From: Companilactobacillus halodurans
GTDB lineage: Bacteria; Bacillota; Bacilli; Lactobacillales; Lactobacillaceae
Direction of reading: 5' to 3'
DNA: 56,656 bases
Assembly: GCF_009600985.1 (NCBI RefSeq)
Contig: NZ_VDFP01000016.1
Location: 1-56,656 of the forward strand
The position numbers and the translations under genes were made by a program. Shown one piece after another: positions 43,650 to 52,322 of the stretch. The notes under the pieces are model-generated. The model ran no database searches. It was given only the letters and a program-made list of their open reading frames with translations, and was not told where the DNA came from. Each line of letters starts with the position of its first letter. Positions within the stretch are counted from its first letter, which is position 1.

Positions 43650-43687
43650 TAAAAAAAGAAAGCGTCCACTAATACCAGACTCTTTCT
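43650..43687 (-). terminator. Terminator of tautomerase gene
   Basis: On the minus strand AGAAAGAGTC pairs with GACGCTTTCT (one mismatch) and is followed by a T-run. Confidence 0.78.
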
Positions 43688-43703
43688 TCACTAACTGTAA
43701 CTG

Positions 43704-43892
43704 TTATTTTTCGTCGCTTTTCAAGACGCCACCAACAGCATAATGTTCTTTTTCCATTTCATTTAAAACAACATGGACATGTTCTGCAGGTGCACCAGTA
43801 TTTTTTACGATAGCTGCAGTAACATCTTTGACCATCCCTCTTAATTGATCTTCGGAACGACCGGCGATTAAATCAATGTGTACTAATGGCAT
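43704..43892 (-). CDS. 4-oxalocrotonate tautomerase-family enzyme
   Basis: A 62-residue member of the 4-OT family with the catalytic Pro directly after the initiator Met (MPLVHIDL) and the usual RSEDQLRGMVKDVTAAI helix and HVVLNEM strand. These small subunits form hexamers or similar and tautomerise enols; Lactobacillales have them without an aromatic degradation pathway, so the natural substrate is unknown. AAAGGAG lies before the ATG. Monocistronic. Confidence 0.9.
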   Translation of the reverse strand: MPLVHIDLIAGRSEDQLRGMVKDVTAAIVKNTGAPAEHVHVVLNEMEKEHYAVGGVLKSDEK

Positions 43893-43969
43893 AATTAATT
43901 ACTCTCCTTTATTGTAAAAGCATTTAGATTATCTCATAGTAAAATATTTTTTTAAACAGTAATTTAAAT

Positions 43970-45748
43970 CTATTCAAATTGGCTGTTATACAATTGTGCG
44001 TAAAATCCGCCTTTGGCTAATAAGCTCTTGTGTGTCCCCTGTTCAATTACTTGTCCATGATTGATCACGAGAATTTGATTTGCACTTTTAATAGTCGAAA
44101 GTCGATGCGCAATAACAAAGCTTGTCTTTTGTTTCATCAATGCTGTCATGGCATTTTGAATATCAGCTTCCGTTTGACTATCGATTGAAGCTGTAGCTTC
44201 ATCCAAGACTAGCACAGGTGATTTAGCAATAAATGCTCGAGCAATACTCAAAAGTTGTCTTTGACCTTGTGATAATTGACTAGCATTCTCAGATAAAATC
44301 GTGTCATAGCCATCAGGTAATTGTCTGATAAAACTATCAGCATTAGCTTCTTTTGCCGCTTCAACGACATCTTGATCAGAAGCTTTTGGTCTTCCCAATC
44401 TGATATTTTCTCTAATCGACATATTAAATAAAAATGATTCTTGTTGCACAACGGTTACCAAACGTCTTAAATCGTGACGTTTAATTTTAGTAACATCATG
44501 ACCATCTAGCAAAACTCGACCTTCCTTTAATGGATAAAGATTAGTCAATAGATTCATGGTAGTTGTTTTACCTGCTCCAGTAGGTCCAACTAAAGCTACC
44601 ACCTCGCCAGGTTTAGCGGTCAAATTAATGTCTTGAAGAATCGTTGGCTTATCATAGGCAAAAGAAACATGTTCAAATTGCACTTGTCCTTTTGCTTTTG
44701 GCAAAGAAATGGCATCTGCTGCATCAATTTCTGGTTTTTCATCAATCAATTCAAAAACACGTTCGGCACTAGCCAATGATAGTTGCAACGTATTGATCAA
44801 ATTCAATACGTTATTGATTGGACCAGTGAAATTACGTAAATAAATCAGAAAAGTAAAGATAATTCCCACCGTGATATTGCCATAGCCGCCAATAATCGAA
44901 ATTGCTCCGATAGCAGTGATTAAAACATAAGCAATGTTATTGGTCATATTATTGAAAGGACCGATAACTGATGACAACGCTTGAGCTTTAAAAGCTGCTT
45001 TGGTGTATTGAGCATTGACATCATTAAAATCAGCCATAGTCATATCGGTATGATTAAACAGCTGCACTAGTTGTTTACCAGTAATTGACTCTTCAATTTG
45101 TGAATTTAATTTTCCTAACGTCGATTGTTGCGTTAAAAAGGCTTTTTGAGTTAATTTGGCGATTCCTTTAGAGAATAAATAAGTCATAACCGTACTCAAA
45201 AGCGTGATGACTGTTAACAAGGGCGACAAGATAATCATTGCTAAACCCATACCGATGACGCTGATAACACCGGTAAATAGCTGGACAAAGGTTTGCATCA
45301 AAGCGGTATTGATATTATCGACATCATTAGTTAAACGACTCATCACATCCCCATTGTCGTGGGTATCGAAATAACGCATTGGCAGACGTTGCATATTAGT
45401 AAAAACATCTTGTCTAATTTTTGTACTAGTAGCTTGAGCAACTTTAATAATGATAGAATTTTGAAAATACGTAAAGACACTCGAAATTAAATACATTCCA
45501 CCTAATAATAGACAAACCACGATTAACGCGTGCAGTCTATTTTTACTGATGTATTTATCGATAACGATACCATTGACCCGATTTCCGATAACTGTTGCTA
45601 AAGTCGTAAAAATAGTCAGTCCAAAAACAATTGCCAATTTCAGACGATATTGCTCTAAATAATGACCAACTCGTTTAACAGTGGCTTTCCAATCGGTCAA
45701 GGAAACCTTTTCTGGATGAATATTTCTGGGACCATGTCTTCTCATCAA
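43970..45748 (-). CDS. Multidrug ABC exporter half-transporter, catalytically competent subunit (LmrD-like)
   Basis: A 592-residue type IV ABC exporter half: six membrane helices (about 35-320) and a nucleotide-binding domain (about 350-590). Walker A GPTGAGKTT, Q-loop VVQQESF, signature LSQGQRQ, Walker B VLVLDEATASID with catalytic Glu, and H-loop FVIAHRLST. The signature has SQGQ rather than SGGQ, which is typical of the partner that completes the degenerate site in heterodimers such as LmrCD, BmrCD and TM287/288. It overlaps the upstream half-transporter by 4 bases (ATGA), so the two are made together. Substrate cannot be told. Confidence 0.92.
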   Translation of the reverse strand: MMRRHGPRNIHPEKVSLTDWKATVKRVGHYLEQYRLKLAIVFGLTIFTTLATVIGNRVNGIVIDKYISKNRLHALIVVCLLLGGMYLISSVFTYFQNSIIIKVAQATSTKIRQDVFTNMQRLPMRYFDTHDNGDVMSRLTNDVDNINTALMQTFVQLFTGVISVIGMGLAMIILSPLLTVITLLSTVMTYLFSKGIAKLTQKAFLTQQSTLGKLNSQIEESITGKQLVQLFNHTDMTMADFNDVNAQYTKAAFKAQALSSVIGPFNNMTNNIAYVLITAIGAISIIGGYGNITVGIIFTFLIYLRNFTGPINNVLNLINTLQLSLASAERVFELIDEKPEIDAADAISLPKAKGQVQFEHVSFAYDKPTILQDINLTAKPGEVVALVGPTGAGKTTTMNLLTNLYPLKEGRVLLDGHDVTKIKRHDLRRLVTVVQQESFLFNMSIRENIRLGRPKASDQDVVEAAKEANADSFIRQLPDGYDTILSENASQLSQGQRQLLSIARAFIAKSPVLVLDEATASIDSQTEADIQNAMTALMKQKTSFVIAHRLSTIKSANQILVINHGQVIEQGTHKSLLAKGGFYAQLYNSQFE

Positions 45749-47472
45749 CTTCTGCCACCACCTAACTGTGTCTTTACCAAGTCATGATAAAATTTTGATT
45801 CTTTTAACAATTGTTCGTGAGTTCCGCAGGCTTCTAGATGCCCATCGTCCAAAACTATTATTTGCTGACAATCCATAACATTCGTCACTCTTTGAGATAT
45901 GATCAAAGTTGTTTTATCATATCGTAATTTCTCTAGATTATCCTTAATTAAAGCATTAGTAGTCTGGTCGACTGCACTAGTAGCATCATCTAAAACTAAA
46001 ATATCTGCCTGACTAACTAAAGCACGACTGATATTCAAGCGTTGGCGTTGACCACCGGAGAAATTTTTACCAGCTTGTTCAACTGGAGACAAATATTTTT
46101 TCGGTATTTTTTGGATAAAATTATAAGCATTGGCTGTTTTAGTTGCTTCATCTAATAAAGCAACATCAGCCTTATCATTGCCATATTTCAAATTGCTTTG
46201 AATCGTACCTGAAAATAATAATGAATCTTGAAAGGCCACTGCTACTTTTTGATGAGCGTCTTTTAAACTCAAGTCTTGAATATCGGTCCCACCAATTTTT
46301 ATTTTTCCAGAATATTGGTCAAATTGACGAGTCAATAAATTAATCAAAGAACTCTTACCTGAACCAGTTGCTCCGATAATTCCTAGCCACTGTCCATCTG
46401 GTACTCTAAAATTGATATCATCTAAAATTGGCTTGCTGCTTTGATAACCAAAACTGACATTTTCAAAAACAAGGTCACTTTCTGCTGGTTCTTCTTTTGC
46501 TGGTGCAGTAAGCTTCTCAGATGTTTCTTCATCTAATACTTCTTGCACCCGTTTTGAACTAGTAATAGCTCTTGAAAAAGCTGTAATAATATTAACCGTT
46601 TGAATCATTGCTGTTGTGATTTGAATCATATAATTCACAAAAGCAATGATTTGCCCGTCACTGATAGTGTTGCTGATAGCTAAACTTCCACCATAGCCTA
46701 AAGCAATAATTACCCCAAAATTAAGCATTAATTGAATAATCGGAGATAAAATTACTGTTGCCATCGCAGCAGTTTGACTATTTTTTTGCAATTCTTTATT
46801 TTGACCACTAAATTGACCCAGTTGATGGTTTTCTAGAACATACGACTTAATTGTCTTTGCTCCTTGAAGATTTTCACGCATGACTTGATTGATTTGGTCA
46901 ACAGATTTTTGCATTTTAGTATATTTTGGAATACTTCTTTTAACAACTATTAATAAGAAAACAACTAAAATAGGCATTATTACTAATAAAATTGGTGCCA
47001 AATCTGGACAAACAATAATTGACATAACAATACCACCAAATAATAGCATTGGTGATCTGACTAAACCTCTGGTAACCATCATTACCAAATTTTGCATCTG
47101 CGTAACGTCATTAGTTGTCCGCGTAATTAAAGTTGCTGGTGCTAACCCATTAGGGTCACGATTGTCCAAAGCAATCTTTAACATTTTGCTTCTTAAAGAT
47201 TCACCCATCTTTAAAGAGGCGAAACTTCCTAAAGCGCCACAGCTGCCACCAAAAATTAAGCCTAACACGGCAAACATCAGCATCAATAATGCATGCTGAA
47301 ACACAAAGCTCAAATCCCCTTTAGCTAATCCTTGATCAATGATTTTTGACATTAAAGTTGGCTGTTGTAAATCGCAAAAGACTTCGCCGAGCATAATTAA
47401 AGGTGCCAAAAAGAAACTCAAGCGAGCTTTATTTTGAAGATGTTGCATTACGATTCGAAACACATGATTCAC
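45745..47472 (-). CDS. Multidrug ABC exporter half-transporter, degenerate-site subunit (LmrC-like)
   Basis: A 575-residue ABC exporter half with six membrane helices (about 15-300) and a nucleotide-binding domain (about 335-570). Walker A GATGSGKSS and signature FSGGQRQ are normal, but the Walker B catalytic Glu is Asp (LVLDDATSAVD) and the H-loop His is Gln (LIISQRVT). These changes mark the non-hydrolysing site of asymmetric exporters like LmrC/BmrC. It is the first gene of the pair. Its ribosome binding site AGGAAGTGA lies directly after a terminator-like hairpin (47480-47535), suggesting attenuation control. Confidence 0.92.
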   Translation of the reverse strand: MNHVFRIVMQHLQNKARLSFFLAPLIMLGEVFCDLQQPTLMSKIIDQGLAKGDLSFVFQHALLMLMFAVLGLIFGGSCGALGSFASLKMGESLRSKMLKIALDNRDPNGLAPATLITRTTNDVTQMQNLVMMVTRGLVRSPMLLFGGIVMSIIVCPDLAPILLVIMPILVVFLLIVVKRSIPKYTKMQKSVDQINQVMRENLQGAKTIKSYVLENHQLGQFSGQNKELQKNSQTAAMATVILSPIIQLMLNFGVIIALGYGGSLAISNTISDGQIIAFVNYMIQITTAMIQTVNIITAFSRAITSSKRVQEVLDEETSEKLTAPAKEEPAESDLVFENVSFGYQSSKPILDDINFRVPDGQWLGIIGATGSGKSSLINLLTRQFDQYSGKIKIGGTDIQDLSLKDAHQKVAVAFQDSLLFSGTIQSNLKYGNDKADVALLDEATKTANAYNFIQKIPKKYLSPVEQAGKNFSGGQRQRLNISRALVSQADILVLDDATSAVDQTTNALIKDNLEKLRYDKTTLIISQRVTNVMDCQQIIVLDDGHLEACGTHEQLLKESKFYHDLVKTQLGGGRS

Positions 47473-47479
47473 TTCCTAG

Positions 47480-47535
47480 AAAAAAAGCGTCACGAATCCC
47501 TTGACCTAGGTATGGACTAAGGATTCCGTGACGCT
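47480..47535 (-). promoter_or_regulatory. Leader terminator (attenuator) of ABC exporter operon
   Basis: On the minus strand AGCGTCACGGAATCC pairs with GGGATTCGTGACGCT around a loop of about 20 bases and is followed by seven T residues, then directly by AGGAAGTGA and the ATG. A TATAAT lies just before it, and the previous gene has its own terminator, so this hairpin stands between promoter and first gene. Confidence 0.75.
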
Positions 47536-47540
47536 GTTAA

Positions 47541-47546
47541 ATTATA
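47541..47546 (-). promoter_or_regulatory. -10 element of ABC exporter operon
   Basis: A perfect TATAAT on the minus strand, placing the transcription start at about 47535, the first base of the hairpin. No good -35 match is seen, which would fit activator dependence. Confidence 0.55.
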
Positions 47547-47604
47547 CGTTCTTATGTTAATACAAGTTTATTTTTTAAACAAGTAAGTCAAAATATTTTA
47601 AATC

Positions 47605-47641
47605 AAAAGAAAAAGTGGAATAAGTTTAATCCTCATCCCAC
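47605..47641 (-). terminator. Terminator of NlpC/P60 gene
   Basis: On the minus strand GTGGGAT-G-AG pairs with CT-T-ATTCCAC (G:T pairs allowed), loop of seven, followed by TTTTTCTTTT. Confidence 0.75.
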
Positions 47642-47666
47642 ATGAATAATTATATCTAAATTTTAA

Positions 47667-49262
47667 TTATGCAAAAACACGTTTTACACCAACAATATTT
47701 CCACGACCGGAATAAATTGAGTGAACTTGAACTGCAAAGGGCCATGATTCAATCATCGTATTAGCATCAAGTAAAATTCCCATATGCCAAATTGAACCAT
47801 TTGCAGGATTTGAGAAGAAAATCAAATCTCCACGTTGACGATTGCCATAGTTAACTTGGTGAATCCTACTATCGCTCCAATATAATTGACAATTCCATTC
47901 GTTACCAGGTTGAGCATGTTGAATCGAGGTAACTGGACTTGAATCAATTCCGGAAGCATAAAGCGATTGTGTGACTAATCCTGAACAGTCAACACCATAA
48001 TTAGGTGAACTAGATGCTCCTGAAATCCAAGGTTTACCAATATACTTGTATGCTTCACTGATCATTGCTTCTATGTGATCTGCTCTGGTACTTGTGATGC
48101 TTGTTCTAAGCGGTGCAATGTAAGAGTCGATTCCATACCATGAACTCTCAGAAAAGCCCATTGCTTGCCAAGTAGCCAAATCAACGACTCCTGTGACAGG
48201 CAAACCAGCATTTCTTTGAACTCCTCTGACACTATTAGCAACAGATCCATCATAAATCGTGTGAGCATTTGAATAACCGAAGTATCTTCTTACTAACCAA
48301 GTCTTGATACCTTCAACGCCATTATATAAGTAATAACCAACGCCGCCATTAGGTTTTATTTGAGTATTTTGGATTTGAATCCAGCCACTTGGGTTTTGAT
48401 AAACAGCACTAGTTGTGGCATCAATACTATTAATCCAAACATTAGAAGCAATTTGATAATATGTTAAGCCATCCACATAATCTGTACGATTATATTTCCA
48501 AGTTGAATTAGCATCAAAGACGCTATTATTTAATTTGGAAAAACCACTTTCTTGACGTTCATAGCCAGTGGCACCATTTTTTTGAACCCGCACAGTTCCA
48601 TTAGCTGCACTACCAAACGACAAAACGACATCTTTGCCATTTGCGAATTCTCCAGTAGCCACACGATAATAAGTTTCGCCATCATTATCTAATTTTTGAT
48701 CAGTGTACCAAGGTGAGTTTGCTCCTAAACCACGATTAGAAATTCTAGAACCATCTTGACGATAAAGATAAGTAATCTGATTGTTGTTAGTGGTTACGAC
48801 CCCTTTAATTGGCGTAATCGTTCCCTGTGAATCAGAAGTTTGATTATCAGTTGGTTGGTCTGTTCCAGCTGAAACTACCGGATTATTATTTTGATTATTT
48901 GTTTGTTTTTGAATAGTATTTTGATCGTTTACTTGACCATTTTGTTGAACATTAGAATTGTTTTCATTAGATTGTTCACTAGATGCATCTGGTTGATTAT
49001 CAGTTTGGGTATTAGTTCTCGATTGAACTGATTGTTCTTGATAAGTCGATGGTTTTATTTGCGATGTAGATTCTTGAGTTGCTTCTGAAATTGGCTGTTG
49101 TTTACTGGTTGTTCCAGTAACAGTCTGATTATCACTAGATTGAACATTGGTACTAGTTTGTGCATCGTTAGTTGTATCAGCTTTAACATTTTGTTGCGTT
49201 GAAACTGTCAACATCAATAATGTAAAACCACAAGCAAAGATTAATTTAGATTTTTTATTCAT
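47667..49262 (-). CDS. Secreted NlpC/P60 cell-wall hydrolase with SLAP and peptidoglycan-binding domains
   Basis: A 531-residue exported protein: signal peptide (about 1-28), Thr/Gln/Asn/Ser-rich linker to about 150, two SLAP repeats (starting at YRQDGSRISNRGLG and the following about 110 residues), a peptidoglycan-binding domain at about 310-380 (GVQRNAGLPVTGVVDLATW) and a C-terminal NlpC/P60 domain. The catalytic Cys426 (DCSGLVT) and His493 (WHMGILL) are present. NlpC/P60 enzymes usually cut gamma-D-Glu to diamino acid bonds in wall stems. It lies 11 bases after the C39-like frame, so both form one operon; a terminator follows. GGGGAG precedes the ATG. Confidence 0.9.
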   Translation of the reverse strand: MNKKSKLIFACGFTLLMLTVSTQQNVKADTTNDAQTSTNVQSSDNQTVTGTTSKQQPISEATQESTSQIKPSTYQEQSVQSRTNTQTDNQPDASSEQSNENNSNVQQNGQVNDQNTIQKQTNNQNNNPVVSAGTDQPTDNQTSDSQGTITPIKGVVTTNNNQITYLYRQDGSRISNRGLGANSPWYTDQKLDNDGETYYRVATGEFANGKDVVLSFGSAANGTVRVQKNGATGYERQESGFSKLNNSVFDANSTWKYNRTDYVDGLTYYQIASNVWINSIDATTSAVYQNPSGWIQIQNTQIKPNGGVGYYLYNGVEGIKTWLVRRYFGYSNAHTIYDGSVANSVRGVQRNAGLPVTGVVDLATWQAMGFSESSWYGIDSYIAPLRTSITSTRADHIEAMISEAYKYIGKPWISGASSSPNYGVDCSGLVTQSLYASGIDSSPVTSIQHAQPGNEWNCQLYWSDSRIHQVNYGNRQRGDLIFFSNPANGSIWHMGILLDANTMIESWPFAVQVHSIYSGRGNIVGVKRVFA

Positions 49263-49273
49263 CTTTTTCTCCC

Positions 49274-50611
49274 CTAATAACTTATTGCACGTCTATTTTG
49301 CGTGTTCCAATTGCTGATAAATTGATTAATCCCCATCCGTGTTGATTGATTAGTCCAGCAATCGTTGTAGTAAATATAATTCTTATCATATCCTGTAACA
49401 ACTAGGGCATGATATGGAAAACCATGCAAAGTATTCCAAGTTACCACTGGGTGTCCCAAGTTGATTTGATATTTGATGGCATCAAGTCCTTGCCCAGTCA
49501 GATTTTTGGCCGTACCAGCGTATTTCTCAACTAATCCCATTAAGGCTGAAGGGAAAATCGTGATGCCTGTTGCATCCCAAGGTTGCCCGATATAACCATA
49601 ATTAGGATCACTATTTCTGGGCATTTCTTGTGCTAGTTGCATCTTATTAACATTTGCCCCTGCATAATGCAACATCATTGTTACCGCCGTAATTTCGCAA
49701 CCATTAGGCAATTCTGGTCGTTGCGAAATTAAAGGTACTCCATATACCCAGTCTGCATCTTGATACTGGCCATTATTGATGACCACGTTGTCTTGAGGTA
49801 TCCAAACATTATTGCCAATTTGATACCATTCTTTACCACCAATTTTGGCATGATTGTTCACTTTCCAATTGCTACCGGTTGGCAAATCAGTCCCCTGATA
49901 CACAGCCCTATTCCCGTAACCAGTAAATGAATGGATACTTGACCCAGTTCGATAGACGACAGTTGCATCCCCTTGAAATGGCTGAACATATGATTGATAA
50001 GTTCCACCATCGCCTCTGGCAAACTCTAAAGTAGAAACACGATAATAAGTCGAACCATCATTTTTAGTATTGCAAGTATCAGTATACCAAGCTGACTTTG
50101 GAGCTAGTGCTCTATTTTTAACTTGTGACCCATCGGCGTAATAAAGATAAGTAACAGTGTCGCCAACTGTATAAACCCCGTCTAACTGTTCTGATTTAAC
50201 CGTTTGCGGAGTTTGAATAGTCTGCTGATTTTGTTTTGGTTGACTTTGTGTTGCTTGTGTCGATGAATTATTAGCTTCTACTGCATTATTTTGTATTGCA
50301 GATTCAGCATTAGAAGACATATTTTGTGAATTTTAATTTTTTTCGTCAGATTCTTGTTGACGAGGATTTTGTGTTGAAACTTCGGCTGAATTAATGGTTT
50401 GTGATCTTTCTTGAGAAACATCGCTATTAGTTCTTGAAACGCCATTTAGAGTCGTTGGATTTTCTTGAATCGATTGATTGGAACTTTGTGTAATCGATTG
50501 ATTTATTTGTGAATCTGTCTTTGTTGTTTCTGCTTTAACACCTTGAGTCGTTAATATTAAGCCACTTGATGCTAAAAGAGTCGCAAATAGCATTTTATTT
50601 CTTAAATTCAT
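49274..50611 (-). pseudogene. Secreted C39-like peptidase with SLAP domains, broken by one stop codon
   Basis: Two consecutive frames are in the same phase: 50611-50333 encodes a signal peptide (ATLLASSGLILTTQGVKAE) and Ser/Gln/Asn-rich linker of 92 residues, then a TAA at 50335-50333, then four codons and 348 more residues from ATG 50320. The second part has the same kind of linker, two SLAP repeats (YADGSQVKNRALAPKSAW) and a C39-like cysteine peptidase domain (about 190-348) with NGCEITAV, a His in FPYHALVVTGYD and YYNDCW. The stop reads KN-TAA-NSQN; a CAA to TAA change would explain it. Only the first part has an export signal, so the peptidase would stay inside unless the stop is read through. 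Could also be a sequencing error or strain-specific mutation. AAGGGGGA precedes the ATG at 50611. Confidence 0.75.
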
Positions 50612-50679
50612 AGTTCCCCCTTGCCATTTCTGTCAAAACTTACATATTCATTTAAGAAAAACCACTTCTTCCATCGCAT
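50608..50679 (-). CDS. Possible 23-codon leader ORF coupled to the C39-like gene
   Basis: An ATG at 50679 opens 23 codons (MRWKKWFFLNEYVSF...) whose TGA overlaps the start codon of the signal-peptide frame as ATGA. A run of five G (minus strand, 50681-50685) lies too close to this ATG for ideal initiation but is six bases from another ATG at 50674, which would give only eight codons (MEEVVFLK). An in-frame ATG at 50694 is a third choice. No homologue is recognised. Translation is unproven. Confidence 0.3.
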   Translation of the reverse strand: MRWKKWFFLNEYVSFDRNGKGEL

Positions 50680-50828
50680 TCCCCCTAAATTCATTGATAA
50701 AAGAAATCCTTCTTGATAAAAACTTGAATTATTGACCCTATTTAAATAAATATTAATGGTACCGCTTTTCTATTTGTAGCTTTGCAAAATTATTCTTTCA
50801 TCAAGGATTTTATAAAAACAGTATAACA
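50612..50828 (-). promoter_or_regulatory. Promoter and roughly 200-base leader of the C39-NlpC operon
   Basis: An extended -10, TGTTATACT, lies at 50820-50828 (minus strand), predicting a start near 50813 and a leader of about 200 bases. Within it, AAATCCTTGAT and ATCAAGAAGGATTT can pair across about 80 bases, and short ORFs with a G-rich ribosome binding site lie just before the gene. Long structured leaders are known for lactobacillar surface-layer genes. The rest of the gap to 50996 holds only the lysC terminator and AT-rich sequence. Confidence 0.45.
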
Positions 50829-50943
50829 TTAGACTAATCAAAAAATGTAGTTAGAAAATTAAAATGTTTTAATTTTTTTCTTTAAAGGTGAACATATTAA
50901 TAAAACAAAGAAAATAAACTTTAAATTTTACATCAGTTAATTT

Positions 50944-50993
50944 CAAAAAGATAATGTCACAAAGCCTTAAATTAAAGACTCTGTGACATTATT
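50944..50993 (-). terminator. Terminator of hom-lysC operon
   Basis: On the minus strand ATAATGTCACAGAG pairs with CTTTGTGACATTAT, followed by CTTTTTG. Confidence 0.85.
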
Positions 50994-50996
50994 GAT

Positions 50997-52322
50997 TTAC
51001 GCTGAAACTTTCATTTTATAAAAACTCGCTTCCTGATATATTTTGGCTATTGTCTTTTCATAATCTCCATTATTAACGCCAAAAACAACTTTCATATTAC
51101 TTCCTTCTTGGATAACCATCTTAACATTGATTCGACTATTATCGAGGAACTCAAGAATTTTACCAGCCAATGAAGGACGTTTGCTTAATTGCCAAGAAAC
51201 TGCCACAACTAGGGCAATGTCTTGAACGACTTTTACTTCGTCCAAAGTCTTATTTACTTTTAAATCATGAATAGCCACATCTAAATTAGTATTTGAAGGA
51301 TTTTGTTGACATAAGAAAATAAAACTGTCATTTCCAGATGGAACATAGTTAGCAACAATTTGATATTTTTGCAGGACTGCTAAAACTTGTTGCAAAACTT
51401 CAATATGCTGATTGAGTTGATATTTTTTTATCGTAATGACCGTATAATTCTTTTTACCAGCAATTCCTGTAATTAATTTATTTTCAATATTTCGATTCAA
51501 AAAATCACCTACTAAAGTTCCACCTTCTTCTGGGTGATTCGTATTCAAAATTTTAGTAGGAATCTGCTTTTCTCTAACTGGCAAGATAGCTTCTTCTTGG
51601 AAGATACCAAAGCCCATATAAGATAGCTCTTGTAATTCTTCATAAGACAAGAAGTCGATTCTTTTTGAATGATTAACAATGTTTGGATCTGCCATCAAAA
51701 TTCCTGAGACATCTGTCCAATTCTCATACAATTCGGCATTTAATAGACTAGCCAAAATGGCGCCGGAAATATCACTGCCACCTCTTGGCATTAAATGAAT
51801 TGCATTATCTTTTTTGCTGCCATAAAATCCTGGCACGACAATATTTTTAAATTTCTGACGAACTTTCATCAAAGCTTTTTTAGAGGCTTGATAATCTAAA
51901 TCAGCTCCATCAAAAATCAAGATGGAACTTGCATCAATAAATTGATAACCCAAGTACTTTGCCAATAATTTTGCAGTTAAGTATTCTCCTCGAGAGATTA
52001 AATAATCATGTGAACAAACAACTAAATTTTGCTTGATTTCTAACAAATCATTTTCTAGGCGTAAATCAATTTTTAAATCATCCCTGATTTGCAATAATCT
52101 GTCGCTGATTTTTTTAAACAAAAAACTTGTCGCTTGATCTGAATTACGAGCTTTTTCCAAATCTAATAGCATATCGGTAACTTTTATCGGTTCATTTGAA
52201 CTCTTCCCGACCGCACTGACAACGATTACTTCTCGCTTCTTATCCGCTAAAACAATTTCTTTAACTTTTTTGAATTGTTGCGCATTAGCAACTGAACTTC
52301 CACCGAATTTAGCAACTTTCAT
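50997..52322 (-). CDS. lysC: Aspartate kinase
   Basis: A 441-residue class I aspartokinase, the first step from aspartate to threonine, methionine and lysine. VAKFGGSSVANA at the start, SRGEYLTAKLLA, PRGGSDISGAILA and WTDVSGILMADPN are the kinase segments; two ACT regulatory domains follow (about 290-441; YTVITIKKY and VSWQLSKRP...INVKMVIQEGSNMKVVFGV). Its start codon shares a base with the hom stop (TAATG), so it is translated with homoserine dehydrogenase and likely is the threonine-branch isozyme. Feedback ligand not deducible. Confidence 0.93.
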   Translation of the reverse strand: MKVAKFGGSSVANAQQFKKVKEIVLADKKREVIVVSAVGKSSNEPIKVTDMLLDLEKARNSDQATSFLFKKISDRLLQIRDDLKIDLRLENDLLEIKQNLVVCSHDYLISRGEYLTAKLLAKYLGYQFIDASSILIFDGADLDYQASKKALMKVRQKFKNIVVPGFYGSKKDNAIHLMPRGGSDISGAILASLLNAELYENWTDVSGILMADPNIVNHSKRIDFLSYEELQELSYMGFGIFQEEAILPVREKQIPTKILNTNHPEEGGTLVGDFLNRNIENKLITGIAGKKNYTVITIKKYQLNQHIEVLQQVLAVLQKYQIVANYVPSGNDSFIFLCQQNPSNTNLDVAIHDLKVNKTLDEVKVVQDIALVVAVSWQLSKRPSLAGKILEFLDNSRINVKMVIQEGSNMKVVFGVNNGDYEKTIAKIYQEASFYKMKVSA

